Below, piece by piece: positions 28,221-37,599 of a DNA stretch of 64,000 bases. Origin of the DNA: Desulfobacteraceae bacterium Eth-SRB2 (GTDB taxonomy: Bacteria > Desulfobacterota > Desulfobacteria > Desulfobacterales > UBA11574); assembly GCA_004193595.1 (NCBI GenBank), contig RPGQ01000044.1, forward strand, positions 62,001-126,000, read 5' to 3'. A program made the position numbers and the translations under genes. Below the pieces are notes generated by a model, which worked only from the letters and a program-made list of their open reading frames with translations, had not been told where the DNA came from and did not search any database. Each line of letters starts with the position of its first letter. The stretch's first letter is position 1.

Positions 28221-28371
28221 GACGGTCTCGTAAAAAGTCCAACTTCTGCGTTGTGCTGCATTTCGCAATCATTCAACGTACGAAAAGTACGCCTCATGAT
28301 TACAAAATTTGCACGCCTTGAATTTGAACTTTTTACAAAACCGTCTAAATCGGACTTTTTACGAGTTCATC
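28221..28371 (+). mobile_element. MITE family 1, copy B
   Basis: 151-bp element with the same ends and interior as copy A, minus its extra hairpin, flanked by the direct repeat AACTTT (28215-28220 and 28372-28377). The gene-free stretch 27849-28571 otherwise holds only the rpmF promoter region and a second, unrelated element at 28428-28520. Confidence 0.8.
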
Positions 28372-28427
28372 AACTTTGGTATCCTAACAAAAAGGAATTA
28401 TCCCGAAACTTGAGGGATTAGTTTTAT

Positions 28428-28520
28428 CTCAGGGTAATCGCATTTGATTTCTGTACAGCGCAGCGACGGCGTGGAGCGGTCTACCTATATATATTGTAAT
28501 TCAAATGCGTTTGCCCTGAG
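28428..28520. mobile_element. 93-bp MITE-like element beside tRNA-Gln
   Basis: The ends CTCAGGGTAATCGCATTTGA and TCAAATGCGTTTGCCCTGAG are inverted repeats matching at 18 of 20 positions. They are flanked by the direct repeat TTTTAT (28422-28427 and 28521-28526). The interior of 53 bases is non-coding. Confidence 0.72.
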
Positions 28521-28571
28521 TTTTATCTTGACTCCCATTTTATTTTTGTGTATTTGGAAACTAAAATCCAT

Positions 28572-28645
28572 TGAGGGATCGTCTAGAGGCAGGACGACGG
28601 GTTCTGGCCCCGTTAACCCAGGTTCGAATCCTGGTCCCTCAGCCA
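28572..28645 (+). tRNA. tRNA-Gln (anticodon CTG)
   Basis: A 74-base cloverleaf including an encoded CCA. The acceptor stem TGAGGGA/TCCCTCA, D-stem GTCT/GGAC, anticodon stem ACGGG/CCCGT with loop TTCTGGC, and T-arm CCAGG-TTCGAAT-CCTGG all pair. Anticodon CTG reads CAG, and the discriminator base G fits Gln. Confidence 0.95.
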
Positions 28646-28654
28646 AATAACAAT

Positions 28655-28687
28655 GGGTTATGATATGATGTCATAACCCTTTTTTTC
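28655..28687 (+). terminator. Terminator of the tRNA-Gln unit
   Basis: Hairpin GGGTTATGA / TCATAACCC followed by seven T residues, nine bases after the tRNA. Confidence 0.88.
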
Positions 28688-28780
28688 TAATCTTTTTAAC
28701 AATCTTGTAAAAAGGCAAAAAATACCCAACCCCAACCCCTTGATGAATTAGAGCTTTTTTGAATTCGTCATCAGAGAATA

Positions 28781-29308
28781 ATGGCAACAGATACAAAAAG
28801 GTACATTCAGGTTTACACCGGAGACGGTAAAGGCAAAACAACCGCCGCTTTAGGCCTTTCCATCAGAGCTTCCGGTCATGGACTTAAAACATACATGGGC
28901 CAATTCATGAAGGGGCAGCACTATGGCGAACTTACGGCACTGCGTGATAACCCCTACATCAAAATTGAACAGTATGGGGACATCAAGTGCATTCATCGTG
29001 ATCAAGTCACTCAAAAGCATATGGATCAGGCGGAACAGGGACTTATCAAGGCTCGTGATGCCATGCTCTCAGGACAATATGACATTGTTATACTGGACGA
29101 AATCAATGTGACCGTCTGGTTCGGTCTGCTTGCCGTAAAACAGGTTCTGGAATTTTTGGACCAGCGCCCTGAAAGCGTGGAAATTATCCTTACCGGACGC
29201 AACGCCCCCCAAGAGTTCATCCAATATGCCGACCTGGTTAGTGAAATGAAAGAGGTGAAACATTATTATCATCAGGGTATTTTAGCAAGAGACGGCATCG
29301 AACGATAA
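28781..29308 (+). CDS. cobO: Cob(I)alamin/cobyrinate adenosyltransferase
   Basis: A 175-residue CobA/CobO/BtuR-type enzyme that transfers the adenosyl group of ATP to cob(I)yrinic acid diamide or cobalamin. The N-terminal P-loop reads GDGKGKTTAALGL; a Walker B-like VILDEINVTVWFGLL and the substrate-binding ILTGRNAP segment follow. Its length is typical. It is a single gene between tRNA-Gln and a convergent gene; no cobalamin riboswitch is evident upstream. Confidence 0.92.
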   Translation: MATDTKRYIQVYTGDGKGKTTAALGLSIRASGHGLKTYMGQFMKGQHYGELTALRDNPYIKIEQYGDIKCIHRDQVTQKHMDQAEQGLIKARDAMLSGQYDIVILDEINVTVWFGLLAVKQVLEFLDQRPESVEIILTGRNAPQEFIQYADLVSEMKEVKHYYHQGILARDGIER

Positions 29309-29340
29309 GGGGCCGTTACCGGCTGCCCCTTATGCTTTTT
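29305..29340. terminator. Terminator after cobO
   Basis: Stem ATAAGGGGC / GCCCCTTAT with an 11-base loop followed by CTTTTT. It includes the cobO stop and separates it from the converging AmmeMemoRadiSam gene. Confidence 0.8.
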
Positions 29341-30199
29341 AAAACACAATCCCCGCATATCCCACAAAACTGTCCCCCGGACTTTTATCATAACTGGTTG
29401 CATATGCAATGGCTTCCGCTTTGCCGGCCCCGAGTTGTTTTGCAGCGGCAATTGCAGTTGCAGCCGCACCGCTGCAACAGGCATTCTGGTTTTCCAGGGC
29501 CTCTGTGATAACCTTTTTCGGATCCATGGCAATCATGGCCTTGATAACCCTGGGATCGTTCTCCTTGCGCACCCAGTCCAGGGCCGCCTGGCCCCTGCCA
29601 TGGGATACAAACCCGTAATTCACCCCGTAATGGGTGAGGTCGGTGGAGCCGATCACTTTAACCCGCAACCCCAGACCCTTTGAAATGTCGGCCACCGCCT
29701 TTCCGATTTCAAGAGATTGTGGTGTGGGCGGCACGCCCATGGGAACGATTTTTGTGTCCTTAAAAAAGTATTTTATAAAAGGGAGCTGAAGTTCGATGGT
29801 ATTGTCCCGGGTAAAGTGTTCAGCGGTTTCGATCTGAAATGAAAATTGTTTGACAAGTTCGCCTGCAAGGGACGGTTCGATTTCTATGTCGCCAAACGGA
29901 GTTTCCCATGCACCGCCGGTCATAATGTATGAGGGGGAACCCGGATGAAGATGCATCCCGAAAATTACAAAAACATCCGGAGGGTTTTCATCTTTTAGAC
30001 AATGGATTACGTTACAGGCGATACTTCCTGAAAAATACCATCCCGCATGGGGAACGATCCCTCCGGTTAAGGACCTCTGTTCAATGTCCTTTGTCGGGTA
30101 CTCTTTTAGAAAACATTTAATCTCCTTCTCGCAGCCGGCCGGATTGTCCGGATACCAGCTTCCCGCGAAAACAGACTTTCTCACGTTCATTCCAAACAC
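29339..30199 (-). CDS. amrB: AmmeMemoRadiSam system protein B (MEMO1 family)
   Basis: A 286-residue protein of the MEMO family, related to extradiol dioxygenases and usually paired with an AMMECR1 protein and a radical-SAM protein. Metal-site motifs GGIVPHAGWYFSGS, VFVIFGMHLHPGSP and VIGSTDLTHYGVNYGF are present, as is the GAGKAEAIAYATSYDKSPG C-terminal block. The partners are not in the window. The system's chemistry remains unproven. Confidence 0.88.
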   Translation of the reverse strand: MFGMNVRKSVFAGSWYPDNPAGCEKEIKCFLKEYPTKDIEQRSLTGGIVPHAGWYFSGSIACNVIHCLKDENPPDVFVIFGMHLHPGSPSYIMTGGAWETPFGDIEIEPSLAGELVKQFSFQIETAEHFTRDNTIELQLPFIKYFFKDTKIVPMGVPPTPQSLEIGKAVADISKGLGLRVKVIGSTDLTHYGVNYGFVSHGRGQAALDWVRKENDPRVIKAMIAMDPKKVITEALENQNACCSGAAATAIAAAKQLGAGKAEAIAYATSYDKSPGDSFVGYAGIVF

Positions 30200-30215
30200 C
30201 TCCTTTCTAAGATTT

Positions 30216-30366
30216 GATGAACTCGTAAAAAGTCCAATTTAGACGGTTTCGTAAAAAGTTCAAATTCAAGGCGTGCAAATTTTGTAATCATGAGGCGTAC
30301 TTTTCGTACGTTGAATGATTGCGAAATGCAGCACAACGCAGAAGTTGGACTTTTTACGAGACCGTC
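30216..30366 (-). mobile_element. MITE family 1, copy C (inverted)
   Basis: 151-bp copy in opposite orientation to copies A and B and nearly identical to copy B. It is flanked by AAGATTT (30209-30215) and AAGGTTT (30367-30373), a 7-bp duplication with one change. It lies immediately upstream of amrB. Confidence 0.8.
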
Positions 30367-30416
30367 AAGGTTTAATTTGCCACATACGGGTAAATAAGTC
30401 CAACCTAAAATCTGCA

Positions 30417-30547
30417 TTAACTTTTTTCGAAAGAGATAGAATTGAAATAATTACAATGCGCTATCGAGATGTTTTTATTAATTTCCGCACACCGATAACA
30501 GGCCAAATAAAAGGATGAAAGCCGTATTAGATTTCGAAAAAAGTTAA
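30417..30547. repeat. 131-bp sequence bounded by a perfect 16-bp inverted repeat
   Basis: TTAACTTTTTTCGAAA at 30417-30432 is exactly inverted at 30532-30547. The interior has no frame of note and no clear flanking duplication is seen. Confidence 0.6.
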
Positions 30548-30557
30548 CCCTTTGGGA

Positions 30558-30653
30558 GCCTCGTCTCGACCGGATCTACTGCGTTATCAATCGATTGCAG
30601 TATTACAATACGGTTGCACGATTGATGCCTTGCATATCCGTCCGATACGAGGC
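30558..30653. repeat. Long imperfect hairpin sequence
   Basis: GCCTCGT at 30558 pairs with ACGAGGC at 30647-30653. Nested pairing between ATCAATCGATTGCAGTATT and AATACGGTTGCACGATTGAT continues towards the centre, so nearly the whole 96 bases can fold back. It could be a REP-like element or a structured RNA. The rest of the 30.66-30.90 kb spacer shows nothing else. Confidence 0.5.
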
Positions 30654-30910
30654 TTGCAGAATTTAGGTCCAATATATTTTCGTGGAAAAAATCATAGGGC
30701 AAGAGGTTAATCCGATTGTTAGAAATAACGCCTTGACATAATAAGGTCCCGGTTAGTAATTTATGATTTATTATCTCTCAAAAAATTGGAATTTTTAGAA
30801 TGAAGCTCCCCGCAGCCCCGCTGGGCGGGATCTCCGCTCCGTTACGACAAGCTGCAGCGTATTCCGGCGAAGGCGAATAAACAAAAATTTATCAGGGTCA
30901 GGAGTTGTTG

Positions 30911-31327
30911 ATGAATTCAGGCAAAATATTTTCCACAAACATTGACGTGAGATTCAGCGATCTTGATGCCCTGGGGCATGTTAACAATGCTGTATTCTTT
31001 ACCTATTTCGAAGAGGGGCGAAAAAAATTCTCACAAAAATATTTCGAAGTTTCGGACCCTTCTCATATCAGGTTTATCATGGCGCATATTCGGTGCAATT
31101 ATCTTAAACCGGTACTGTTCGTTGACACGGTAACCCTTCATATGTGGGTCAAGGATATCGGCACCAAAAGTTTTACGTTTGAATATCAACTCGTCCATCA
31201 GTCAGACCCATCCATGGTATATGCAACCGGAGAATCAGTCCAAGTCTGTTACGATTACACAAAAAATCAATCCATAGTGGTTTCAGACAAAGTCAAAGAA
31301 AAATTAACCGCGTATCTTAAACCTTAA
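30911..31327 (+). CDS. Hotdog-fold acyl-CoA thioesterase (YbgC/4HBT type)
   Basis: A 138-residue thioesterase of the 4-hydroxybenzoyl-CoA/YbgC group. The active-site segment reads RFSDLDALGHVNNAVFFTYFEEGR with the catalytic Asp, cut here by an L and A like many relatives. I chose the ATG at 30911 over TTG codons just upstream, since a GGAG lies seven bases before it. It is a single gene upstream of tRNA-Val. Substrate unknown. Confidence 0.87.
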   Translation: MNSGKIFSTNIDVRFSDLDALGHVNNAVFFTYFEEGRKKFSQKYFEVSDPSHIRFIMAHIRCNYLKPVLFVDTVTLHMWVKDIGTKSFTFEYQLVHQSDPSMVYATGESVQVCYDYTKNQSIVVSDKVKEKLTAYLKP

Positions 31328-31436
31328 ATTTAATTTTTCAATGTCCGGATTTGTTAAAAACGGGAGTTAGATCTCTTCCAACAGGCATTTTTCTTGACAG
31401 ACATAAAAAGTGGTGCTAACAAATTTTTAAGATTAC

Positions 31437-31511
31437 AGGCGCGTAGCTCAGGGGGAGAGCGCTACCTTGACACGGTAGAAGTCGTTGGTTCAAATCCAAT
31501 CGTGCCTACCA
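31437..31511 (+). tRNA. tRNA-Val (anticodon GAC)
   Basis: A 75-base cloverleaf with CCA. Acceptor AGGCGCG pairs with CGTGCCT (one G-T), anticodon stem CTACC/GGTAG encloses the loop TTGACAC, and the T-loop is TTCAAAT. Anticodon GAC reads GTC. Accessory DNA begins directly after it. Confidence 0.93.
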
Positions 31512-31520
31512 TGAAATTCA

Positions 31521-31555
31521 AGAGGTTACGGTTCACACTGTAACCTCTTTTTTTT
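31521..31555 (+). terminator. Terminator of the tRNA-Val unit
   Basis: Hairpin AGAGGTTAC / GTAACCTCT with an 11-base loop followed by a run of T residues. Confidence 0.87.
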
Positions 31556-31672
31556 GTACTTGTGACTAAATTGTGGTCAATTGATTAAAATCATGGTATC
31601 TGGGGAGCTATAAGTTTAGCAATCAACTAATGCCGTTAGACGTTTCGAGTATAAAAATCGAGAGGCCCAAAA

Positions 31673-31759
31673 ATGGCCGATCCAGAACACCTCAAAATCC
31701 TCAAACAAGGCGTAAAAGCCTGGAACGAGTGGCGGAAAGAACACTTCCCAACATTGTAA
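31673..31759 (+). pseudogene. Remnant of a pentapeptide-repeat protein gene (N-terminus only)
   Basis: A 28-codon frame, beginning MADPEHLKILKQGVKAWNEW and ending in TAA, matches the conserved N-terminal helix that precedes the repeats in pentapeptide-repeat proteins. No intact ADLSG-type repeats follow; only a weak FGVNIGRL-like echo lies near 31800. Probably a decayed accessory gene near the tRNA-Val island edge. Confidence 0.55.
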
Positions 31760-31974
31760 AGCAGGTGTTAAGCGGAGTAGGATGATTTCGATTTTATTTG
31801 GAGTAAATATAGGTCGTTTAGGTATGCAGAGAAATAATGCCTTCAAAGAGAGACGACCATAGAAGGAAACTTAGAACATACGGGAAATTTATAATTACAT
31901 CCTTATCCAATAAACCAGATACATCAAAATATAGCGCTACTAGAGAAAAGAAAACTATTACTTCGGGAGATAAT

Positions 31975-33000
31975 ATGAAATCTTTTAAGCTTTTTTTGAG
32001 CATATTTGTGCTGTGCATTCTTATATCAACACCAGCATCTGGAGCGCATAAATTTCCGCAAGAAGATTGCTGCTTCCAGATATGGGCCGCTGGATGCAAC
32101 CTCGGATGGGCTACATCCTTAATGTCCTATACAAGATCTAGAGAGAGTTGGGTTCCCGCAGATCAATCCATACGTGACTTTATCCTCAGAGGAGGAGAAC
32201 AGATAAGAATTTCAAACGACCAATGCGGAATGTATCCTGAGGCATGGTCAGGATGGCAAAATTTAAATGCCTCTTTACAAAGAACAGCTGACTCTTTTTC
32301 ACAACAACCGAACAGCAACAATCGTAACCAAATATGGAATTACCTAAAAGAGACCTTTTTTTGGGGAAATTATTTAAGAATTGCAGTTGTTGGTAAAACT
32401 GACAAAAAAATAAAGACAGATACCTGTTCAGAAAAATACTTTGAATTGGGCTGGCTTATAGCGTACACACAACAAACACTTAAAGTTGCAGACGAAACAC
32501 TAAGAAGAGGAAATTCTGGCTGGGAAAATCAGGTTGAAGACGCGAAAAAGAATATGTCTTATGCAGGTTACATCCTTCAGGAGTACAAAAAATTAAGACC
32601 CATTACAGGACGTTGTGTTCGCCTAGAGAATATTGAGGCCTCCAAAAATCTCTCTGGGCTAATGCGACTAAACACAACTCCGGCAAATCTTACCCAAATG
32701 ATTCGAGTTATCGATTGGTTACAGGCAACCCTACAGGAAAGGATGTTGGCCGATTGTCCTTCCACCGCTAATAACCAGAGAAGACTTCCCGTAAATCCTC
32801 CTCCAGCTATAAGAGCCCCGGCAAACCAGCTTCCTCCACCCACAGCTACAACTATACCTCCAACAAGTCCGTGTAAATGTGAAGATAGGTACGGTGGGGG
32901 AATAGAGTTTTTTTTGGTTAGAGACGGTCGACTTATAAAACGAAAGTTAGGCTGGTCAGAATGTGAGAATCTAAAAAAAAGTCACCCACAATGTAGATAA
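31975..33000 (+). CDS. Exported protein of unknown function
   Basis: I start this at the ATG at 31975 (341 residues) because a GGGAGA ribosome binding site precedes it and the protein then opens with a good signal peptide, MKSFKLFLSIFVLCILISTP. An upstream ATG at 31837 would bury that signal. The mature part has scattered Cys (QEDCCFQIW, DQCGMYPE, TDTCSEKY) and a helical middle. A Pro-rich linker (PVNPPPAIRAPANQLPPP) leads to a short C-terminal domain starting CKCEDRYGGG. I do not recognise the family. It is the first intact gene after tRNA-Val. Confidence 0.7.
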   Translation: MKSFKLFLSIFVLCILISTPASGAHKFPQEDCCFQIWAAGCNLGWATSLMSYTRSRESWVPADQSIRDFILRGGEQIRISNDQCGMYPEAWSGWQNLNASLQRTADSFSQQPNSNNRNQIWNYLKETFFWGNYLRIAVVGKTDKKIKTDTCSEKYFELGWLIAYTQQTLKVADETLRRGNSGWENQVEDAKKNMSYAGYILQEYKKLRPITGRCVRLENIEASKNLSGLMRLNTTPANLTQMIRVIDWLQATLQERMLADCPSTANNQRRLPVNPPPAIRAPANQLPPPTATTIPPTSPCKCEDRYGGGIEFFLVRDGRLIKRKLGWSECENLKKSHPQCR

Positions 33001-33161
33001 TCAAATATTGAGAGGAGTAAACCGCACCTGACCCCAATTACTTGACCATTACTATAATGTCTCCCATACAGGTGATTTTTTTCGTCAGAGTAGAGATATA
33101 GGGTCCATTTTTTTAAGTCAAGTGAGTTGTTTTACCTATTGATTACTGGGAAAAAATACAT

Positions 33162-33518
33162 ATGCCATTACTGATACTGACATTCAATGTTATTCTCATG
33201 GTTTTTTTCTGCTGTGCCTGTCAACTTGTCGTGACCCCAGCTTATAACCAATTTGTCCAATATGGAAACACTGGAGACAGTCTTCCATTTCTCACTCAAT
33301 TTATAGTCGATTCTCGTTATTTTTTTCTCCTAATCCCGATTTTGTGGGTTGGCCTCTCATTTAAAATCCATAACATAATTAAAAAAAAGGATATTGAGAA
33401 ACAGACACAAATTCTCCTTTTCTGTTCGTTAGTCACCATCTCTATCGGGTTGGTAATGGTTAGCCTTTTTGCATTGTCAGGAATACTCCCGTACTTGATG
33501 ATTAGTGCTGCAGTATAA
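33162..33518 (+). CDS. Small inner-membrane protein of unknown function
   Basis: A 118-residue protein with three clear hydrophobic segments at about 3-25, 53-68 and 83-112, and short basic loops (KIHNIIKKKDIEKQ). No motif identifies a family. The start lacks a strong ribosome binding site. It follows the exported protein by 161 bases and may or may not share its transcript. Confidence 0.55.
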   Translation: MPLLILTFNVILMVFFCCACQLVVTPAYNQFVQYGNTGDSLPFLTQFIVDSRYFFLLIPILWVGLSFKIHNIIKKKDIEKQTQILLFCSLVTISIGLVMVSLFALSGILPYLMISAAV

Positions 33519-33680
33519 AACGACCCATCTTGTTTTCCAACATACCATGCATGCAATTAAGAAATTGTCCGAGACAACTTAAAATATTTCCATTTTTAAA
33601 CAAGTTCAGCTGTGGAAATTCCAATCAGGCTCTTGTGGAAACGGCTATTTGGGGGCAAGGTAGAGGAGTCATCAGGACAC

Positions 33681-34022
33681 TCATTTATTTTCAATAAAAT
33701 ACTTCTTCCTCTCTGCAGAAAATTTGAACCAAGGAGCTGGTTCTCCACCTTCCATAAAATCTATAACTGATAGGAATACATCTAAGACACAGGGATCATG
33801 CTCTTCTCCTGTCACCCTGCGAAGCTCATCAAATAGATCGTATGGATTTTTACCTACCAAATCTTGGGGTTGTCGAATACCGATCAATCTAAGATCAACA
33901 GCAGCAGCTTTTCCTATATTCGGTAAGTCTTCAAGTCGTGATACTGTGTTTCTGTCTGGATTTTTCATTTTGGCATTGATGATGTTGAGGATAGTATCAA
34001 TGTGGATTTTGGGGACGTCCAT
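33681..34022 (-). CDS. Helix-hairpin-helix protein, Cdd1 (pathogenicity locus) family
   Basis: A 113-residue protein with a helix-hairpin-helix motif in RLEDLPNIGKAAAVDLRLIG, then PYDLFDELRRVTGEEHDPCVLDVFLSVIDFM, the pattern of the small Cdd1 family often seen on genomic islands. DNA binding is likely from the HhH motif. The first 18 residues may not be translated, because relatives usually begin at MKNPDRNTVS (start 33968). A 15-bp inverted repeat overlaps the upstream start codon. Confidence 0.8.
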   Translation of the reverse strand: MDVPKIHIDTILNIINAKMKNPDRNTVSRLEDLPNIGKAAAVDLRLIGIRQPQDLVGKNPYDLFDELRRVTGEEHDPCVLDVFLSVIDFMEGGEPAPWFKFSAERKKYFIENK

Positions 34023-34086
34023 TGGATCATTGGTTTAAACAAAAATCGGATCTTGGACCCATTAATAAAATCCAATGAACCAATGG
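34019..34086. repeat. Imperfect inverted repeat at the Cdd1-like gene start
   Basis: CCATTGGATCATTGG (34019-34033) pairs with CCAATGAACCAATGG (34072-34086), seven plus seven base pairs around one mismatch. It covers the upstream start codon of the Cdd1-like gene. The stretch from 34087 to 34459 holds no recognised gene. Confidence 0.5.
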
Positions 34087-34818
34087 GCGTTATACAATAA
34101 GATAACAAAAGGTTATCCCCCCAAACATGGCACAGAAGAAATTTATTATCGCCTTGTCCAGCAAACATCTGCTCTTCTTTATGTTGTGTAAACTTACCCG
34201 GAGACCGGGCCTTGTATGCCGTTTCTGTTCGTCGGCTCATAGCTTCGCACTCCGTGTTGCCGACCCCTTTGGCCGATCCTGCCTGAGGCTCGCCTTACGA
34301 TTGGCTCCAGCCCTTTGGAGGGTCCCTCACGGTCAATGGCATTCGTTTAAGATATGGGGCCATTCGTTTAAGGAATTACAGGGGCAAAATTATTGGCGGT
34401 GTTGCCAAGGTCTCCTTTTTCTTCTTTTTTGTAGGACGCCATTTGGATTCGGGTTTGGGGATTATCGATGACGGCGGTGCAGTCCACTCCAAAAATTGAT
34501 TAAAAATTGATCTGATTATCCGAGGATATTTTGATTGTGCCGGGCTGATTTGGCTGACAGCATCTATGAAAGGAATATTTTGAAAAATTCACACAGTTGT
34601 CCTGTTGAACAGAATTTTTGTTTACTTGTCCTGCAAGACCATGCAAGACCGATGCCAAGAGCCTCGCAATGCGGCCTTCAGTAAAGACCATTATTTCAAT
34701 ATATTATTCTAAAATAAAATCTAAAGGTTGGTTTAAATACATCTGGGCAGGCAGAATTTTCCTATATGGGGAACTTTCTGGGACATCCTATAATCTTTTT
34801 CTAACCCAAAATGGCAAA

Positions 34819-35332
34819 TTTTAATTATTTTTATCAACTGTGCTTCAGGAGAGTTAGAATATTTAGAACAGAGAATATTAAGACATTTCTGTTTTTATTG
34901 TTTCTCTCTCATTTTAGAAATCCATTGGCCAGTTTGAATAGAACCAGAAATGACAAACCTTAAAAATCCGGTTTTTATTTAAAACATGGCCAAAAATAGG
35001 CTCGGCTTTTTCTGATACCCACGGATTGATAAATATTGAGATTAATCGCAGATACAACTCTGCAGTGAGAATTTCGGCTGCTTAGCGTGTTTGATATATT
35101 CATTATACACTTCCACTGTCATATTATGCTTTTGTATCATCTTTGACAGAAGCAAAAGCAGCCGTTTTGTTAACTTGTGAAAATGCCTGTTTTCCGATTT
35201 AGTCCTTCTATAAATATCAAACAGATGCTTTAAGGCGGTTACATTTCTCCGATCCTTATTTAAAACATCATTTAGAACTTTGGTTCCTTTTTCCATATTG
35301 ATTCTACTGAATGATAAAAACTTAATTGCCAA
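34819..35332 (-). pseudogene. Left-arm copy of the TPR-like gene
   Basis: Matches 59744-60250. The frame stays open for about 90 codons and then shifts near the segment encoding KQPKFS. Differences include AAAAG/AAAG length changes and a short insertion in the FDIY region. Confidence 0.8.
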
Positions 35333-35630
35333 ACATTAATCTGGCCAATTATAGCTTTGACATCTTCAAAACGGGGAACAGCGGCTGCCACTGTACTGAG
35401 CCTTAAAGCGGCTTTATTCCGGAACACCGAGAACTATTTCGATAATTGCGTCTTTGTATCGATAAAAAGCCTTTGTTAATCTCCGGCACCTGAATTTCCA
35501 TTGATTCCGAAGTGTATCTCCTCACCCAGATCATCGAAGCAATAATCTCATAAATTTAATAGCACCGGCTTCTTTGAACAATAGATTGAAAAACGATTTT
35601 TCAGGTAGTATCAATCCTTAAAGGTTATAC

Positions 35631-36015
35631 CTATAGAAGTTTCTCTTGCGCCCGTATGACCTCTTCCACCATCAACAATGCTGCTGCAGCATGACCCAAG
35701 TTGTTTCTGATTCCATTTTTTCATATCCTCAAAGATGCTACCTCTTTGTGGTATTCAATACTTCCCCTTAATCTGATAGGATTTCCTCTTTGTTATAAAA
35801 GAATCATGGGATGCTTTGCTGCCTGCGGGCATGTTTTCCAGTGTTTTAGAAAAAAAAAAAATTATTCGCAACCACTATAGTATCTTCGCTGAATTTGACA
35901 CGCAGCGTATATAGCATTAGGGGAATTCCATCTCCATTTACAGTTGATAAAACGTGGATGAATCTTCCCGGTCTCCATGCTTTGTACCCACTTTTCTCTC
36001 TGGTAATGCCGCTAC
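35631..36015 (-). pseudogene. Left-arm copy of the PNPOx-like gene
   Basis: Matches 59064-59441. The start codon is lost by an insertion (ATTATGGC versus ATTATTAGTAGCGGC) and several frameshifts follow. Confidence 0.75.
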
Positions 36016-36257
36016 TAATAATAGTCCCTCCTTTATAGTATAATCAACAAGCGCTGCAGTTAGCGAAATTTTTGCCTTTTGACGCTTCATCGGATCATAC
36101 CTGAAAATATCGTCACCGGTATACCCTATCCAAAAATCGAAAAACGGTACCAGAGTTACTTACACCCGACCAATACAACCGTTTAATTTTGGGTTACCTT
36201 AGTGAACGGGTAGATTCATCTATGTAATAGGGTGCGTTCGTGCAGAGCGTTCACAAC

Positions 36258-36900
36258 TCTAAATTGATGTCATCTTTATAACTTGTTTCCCCTGTTGATA
36301 ATAATACTATCTGCGTCACGCAAGAGTTCGTAACACCAAGATATCTCGCAACATCAAATTCCGGAATAACCGAGTTCCTGACACCGATCCACGATATTGA
36401 ACGCCTGGTTTTCACCTGCTAATCAGCCCTTCGACCCTACGATCGAAGTTCACCAATAGAAACATTATACCTTCTTGTGACACCTTCCGCGCGACATCGA
36501 TTCGTTGTCCGACAGTCTTAAATTCTTTTAAAAGATCATTAAGGCCTGATATGACCTTGCTTAAAAATCTCCGTCACCGGGTAATCCGCCGACCACTCCA
36601 CTCAGGCCCTGATTAATACCTTTCTAACGTATCGCGAATAATCTTTTCTTGAATTGTCGGAGCCACCGAAAAAGCGGCAACACGTACTCTGTGTTCCGCC
36701 ATCCCTCTTAAATCACCGACAAGCGCCGAGTGACCGACCGTTGATTTCGTTTAGCTCTTTAAGATCCTGACCAGGCCCGCCCGCAACAGATTATGGAAAT
36801 GATTCGGCATCAAACCCAGGCATAGATTTCCATCGCTCCATCCTGGCCATAATATATAAACAGCTTAACCCTAGTCGAGAGTAAGGAGATGAATTCAACT
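36258..36900 (-). pseudogene. Left-arm copy of the REP-type transposase remnant
   Basis: Matches 58190-58833, including the same internal deletion after the HFH motif, plus additional indels. Confidence 0.75.
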
Positions 36901-36910
36901 GTATATACAA

Positions 36911-37599
36911 TTAGCGCCTATCCGAGTACGTTGATTGAACCACCTTTATCTCAACTTCTGGTTGAGATCTTCTGCCAACACTATGCATCTTTTCATGTTC
37001 ACAGCAACTATGACGGATTGTCCACAAAGGATCTTCCCAGTGTAAAATAAAATTCCACTTTCATAATCCTCATGAATCTCAATTTTGGTTGAATTTAATA
37101 GTCTCCTTCTTTTCCTTCTGCCGGAAAACCCGTATGCGATCCTGTAAGTACCTTGCGGATATGTTCATTTGCAGACTCTTGGCACGAAACACAGTAAAAC
37201 AACGACTATGAGAAAAAAAACAGGCATAGTCCAATTAAAATAAGAATCGGCCATCCCTTATCCAACAAGAATAGATAGATTAAAAAGCGCAGAACCAGGA
37301 ACAGGCCCAGGAAAGTGCTAAACGTTCCAAAACGAAAAGCGGAAGGCTATCAGGTTATTACCATCAGGTTATTTTCCCGACAGTTTTTCCAAAATAACTC
37401 TGGAAATCTTTCGATGGGGTACCAACTCAGTCGATCTAATCTTTTCCATAGAAGATTGCTACTGTTTATCCGACGTCTGTTTTATCCATATTAATTTTTA
37501 TCGGAACGCGAAATAAGATAGTTTACAACGACGAGCATCAGGATAAACAGGAAATTATCCAAATAACCTGGTATATATAGTGAGATTGAAAATAGTCAT
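36911..37599 (-). pseudogene. Left-arm copy of the split membrane-protein gene
   Basis: Matches 57487-58168. At the site where the right arm has six T residues (57789-57794) this copy has five, which restores the junction of the two halves there, but other indels break the frame. Confidence 0.75.

Noticed and set aside
34019..34095. GGGCGTTATAC next to the inverted repeat as an attC core
   Set aside because: The opposite box does not pair with it, and the Cdd1-like gene is not followed by further cassettes.
36061..36200. Left-arm frames as independent new small genes
   Set aside because: Every stretch checked corresponds to a right-arm gene or spacer with indels; short open frames there are by-products.
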